A DNA stretch of 64,000 nt, from contig JAEWJK010000012.1 in NCBI GenBank assembly GCA_023386555.1, forward strand, positions 1 to 64,000, given 5' to 3'. Origin of the DNA: Bacteroidota bacterium. Lineage in GTDB: Bacteria; Bacteroidota; Bacteroidia; Chitinophagales; Chitinophagaceae. A model generated the notes under the pieces. That model was not told the DNA's origin. It ran no database searches and saw only the letters and a list, made by a program, of their open reading frames with translations. Below are positions 63,001 through 64,000 of this stretch, piece by piece (the first letter of the stretch is position 1; each line of letters starts with the position of its first letter). The position numbers were made by a program, and so were the translations under genes.

Positions 63001-63354
63001 GCTCCGTTGAGGGGATGGAATTATTATCGTATTAAACAAGTTGATCTTGACGGCAAGTTTACATATAGCAATATTGCTGCAGTGAATTTTGCGAAAGACA
63101 ACTCAATGATGGTGTTGTATCCGAATCCAACTAAAGATGTATTGAATATTGAATACACATCAGAAAGAGCCGGTAAACTTGAGTTGCAGGTGATAGATAG
63201 TAAAGGTGCAGTTATGATCAAGCAAAATATGAGTGTTTCAACAGGAAGAAATCTTGAGACGATCAATGTTTCTATGCTGAGCCAGGGAATGTATATTTTA
63301 CGTTACCAAGATGCTGATGGAAATGCATCATTCACTAAGTTTATTAAACAATAA
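60016..63354 (+). CDS. Secreted reprolysin-like zinc metalloprotease, T9SS type A
   Basis: 1112 aa. Signal peptide 1-25 (ending SFAQ). Propeptide-like region to about 200. Metzincin zinc motif HEIGHQFGGSHTF at residues 347-359, the HExxHxxGxxH pattern, with MGYAG as the Met-turn. Further beta-sandwich domains from about 440 to 960, then a FN3-like stretch with EKVNLDWGTVTEQNSSHFTV, and the T9SS type A sorting domain in the last 80 residues (LYPNPTKDVLNIEY to FTKFIKQ). Would be released or anchored at the surface to degrade proteins. Terminator follows. Confidence 0.9.
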   Translation: MSKSLRRVVLMLLLSTVGFTVSFAQNNNFWQDVSENSFTKTESQKRLIVPTVSRSLKLDTQALLDALRSAPTEFTATAQTNPLILSLPMPDGSFSRFAVVFSPMMEPGLQAEFPNIRTYNGQGIDDPTATLKMDWTEFGFHAQVRSAFADKTFYIDPYVQGETTQYISYFKKDLPEKKHIEEGVIEEQVDNMGDLAARTNAGVCLGSQLRTYRLAVACTMEYSAAVGASTVAQALSAIATTVNRVNGIFESELSVRLVLVNNNSAVVFVGSDPFNGNNNASTLINESQTIIDANIGNNNYDIGHTFSTGAGGLAQSPAVCLNSSKARGVTGSDQPTGDAYDVDFVAHEIGHQFGGSHTFNATTGGCGGSNRNAANSVEPGSGITIMGYAGLCNSSNDLANNSIPYFHAQSQNQIGTYITISAGSTCGSVQNTFNAIPVVNAGADYVIPKGTPFMLTGSATDANNTEVLTYSWEEIDNGGGTGSNWNSGNKPFFRSFAPNPHPYRSFPLLSSVINNTTIIGEFIPSTAQTLNFRLTARDNRAGGAGICSDDMIITVDGTAGPFQLTSQWSPETWTAGSPVAITWNVAGTNAAPVNTANVSIAFSADGGLTFPYTILASTANDGNEVITVPSIKTNKGRIMIKGANNVFYNVNSADITISTSCNAEGATIAPTTTVTALTGSASLNLNLSPEFATPLAPSGSLTSTDPASSLAVFNSSTSSCQSFGGNPTKYDLFPFIVTTTGNYNFALSAPSATMMNIYTGSFNPGSPCANFLKSNGTYNGTNVSIATSYSQFLSAGQTYVLAITTFSGTQPSLPANYSVTVTPPAGGNAYSGTGIYTNPGAGFSYSYVVVKNSTNNIVHIGSSDLTNSSTFTPAQYTVYGLSHASSISNLSSYVGQSLTNLLTQMQNNPTTFCASLSKNSVTVNVTGTFPVQFTALKARKNGEKVNLDWGTVTEQNSSHFTVQRSANGTEFGTEIGRVQAAGNSNAQLNYRADDIAPLRGWNYYRIKQVDLDGKFTYSNIAAVNFAKDNSMMVLYPNPTKDVLNIEYTSERAGKLELQVIDSKGAVMIKQNMSVSTGRNLETINVSMLSQGMYILRYQDADGNASFTKFIKQ

Positions 63355-63374
63355 ATAGTTTCTTATCCATCTAC

Positions 63375-63405
63375 AAAAGCTGCTCTGAGAATGAGCAGCT
63401 TTTTT
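63375..63405 (+). terminator. Intrinsic terminator
   Basis: 11-bp stem AAAAGCTGCTC / GAGCAGCTTTT with 7-nt loop and T-run. Confidence 0.9.
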
Positions 63406-63419
63406 GTTGGTAGAAGTTA

Positions 63420-63455
63420 ACCGCAAAGACGCTAAGGCGCAAAGAATGCGGTAGA
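63420..63455. repeat. Fragment of the CGCAAAG dispersed repeat
   Basis: Contains AACCGCAAAGACGCTAAGG, words shared with the MITE-like elements and the repeat at 3651. Confidence 0.55.
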
Positions 63456-63617
63456 ATTAATAGCAGACTTGTAATTCGTTTTTTTAAAAAGAATCAATGC
63501 AGTAGATCAATTGAGAACGCTGAGCACTTTAAAAAAGGTAAGCGCATTAATCTTATGTGAACATAGTGTCATCGTGTCTTGGCGGTCAAAGTGCTTTCAA
63601 TATTTTATCTTCACTTT

Positions 63618-64000
63618 ATGTCAGAAATATGGCAACAGTTTATAACCGGAATGCAGCTCACCACATGGTATGAATACCTGGCCGTTTTTGCAGGCATTTT
63701 AAGTGTGTGGTATAGCAGAAAAGAAAATATCCTGGTGTATCCTGTAGGGTTGATCAATACCATAATTTATATCTACATAAGTATAGAAGGACATTTATTG
63801 GGTGAGGCCAGTGTGAATTTATACTACACCATAATGAGTGTATATGGATGGATGCTCTGGAGTAAGAAAGACAAGCAGCAACATACCTTAGTAAAGATCA
63901 CGTTTTCTGATGGAAAGTTTTTGCTAAAGCAGGTAATATTCTTTTTGATTTTTTATGTGTCTATTTTTTCAGCATTGACTTACCTGAAAAAAGAATTTGC
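63618..64000 (+). CDS. pnuC: Nicotinamide riboside/mononucleotide transporter PnuC, 3' truncated by window edge
   Basis: First 127 residues from ATG 63618 (MSEIWQQFITGMQLTTWYE). Membrane helices with the PnuC signature: LAVFAGILSVWYSRKENILVYPVGLINTIIYIYIS and ASVNLYYTIMSVYGWMLW. It imports an NAD precursor. The gene continues past base 64000. Another NAD-pathway gene in addition to nadA and nadD. Confidence 0.9.
   Translation, partial: MSEIWQQFITGMQLTTWYEYLAVFAGILSVWYSRKENILVYPVGLINTIIYIYISIEGHLLGEASVNLYYTIMSVYGWMLWSKKDKQQHTLVKITFSDGKFLLKQVIFFLIFYVSIFSALTYLKKEF

Overview
The window looks like a chromosomal segment of a Bacteroidota, most likely of the Chitinophagaceae/Chitinophagales. The evidence is: low to moderate GC; secreted proteins ending in type IX secretion (T9SS) sorting domains of type A (633-2693, 60016-63354) and of the gliding-motility-associated type B (12180-15362); lineage-typical families (DUF2480, choice-of-anchor L); and Bacteroidota promoter -7 boxes of the form TAnnTTTG before nadA, mnmG, nfu and a nitroreductase gene. 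The species is not identifiable from the sequence alone.

Layout. 1-600: 3' end of an IS3-family transposase. 0.6-6.2 kb: a secreted T9SS protein, an exported unknown and a PcrA/UvrD helicase. 6.4-11.9 kb: small accessory genes mixed with perfect palindromes, a REP-associated tyrosine transposase (RAYT) bracketed by its likely REP hairpins, a tandem partial duplication and a doubly frameshifted AraC regulator. 12.2-24.3 kb: a large repetitive adhesin-like protein, a Thr-linker lipoprotein, nitroreductase, membrane acyltransferase-like protein, PAP2 phosphatase, M23 lipoprotein, a DUF1328 small protein, PfpI, DUF2480 and a Trp-rich repeat protein. 24.3-42.1 kb: mostly housekeeping (PpiD-like chaperone, NadA, zinc metallopeptidase, mannose-1-phosphate guanylyltransferase, KpsF, RecQ, ExbD, ChrA, NadD, FeoA, YbeY, MnmG). 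42.2-51.5 kb: accessory island with a type I restriction-modification operon (HsdR, an IS200-like transposase, a fused HsdM-HsdS, a 258-aa unknown and a PIN protein) between related direct repeats. 51.7-64 kb: outer-membrane, lipoprotein and membrane genes, a resolvase-like domain, DUF72, CorA, an Ala/Thr/Lys-rich protein, Nfu, a T9SS reprolysin-like metalloprotease and the start of pnuC.

Two chromosome-maintenance signals stand out. The 672-bp gap between the PpiD gene and nadA holds one perfect and several near-perfect DnaA boxes in the same orientation plus an AT-rich stretch, a candidate oriC. About 13.5 kb away, just before mnmG (a gene often near origins), lie two parS-like 16-mers (15/16 and 14/16 to the Bacillus parS consensus). 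Together they suggest an origin-proximal segment; this is inference and needs genome-wide skew.

A second theme is small mobile palindromic DNA: at least two RAYT/REP-type hairpin families, hairpins behind an IS200-like transposase, a cluster of 13-15 bp palindromes at 21.3-21.6 kb, and a MITE-like element present twice (42239-42400 and 53470-53601), each copy with related terminal inverted repeats and its own 8-bp target duplication. No rRNA, tRNA or CRISPR array was recognised.
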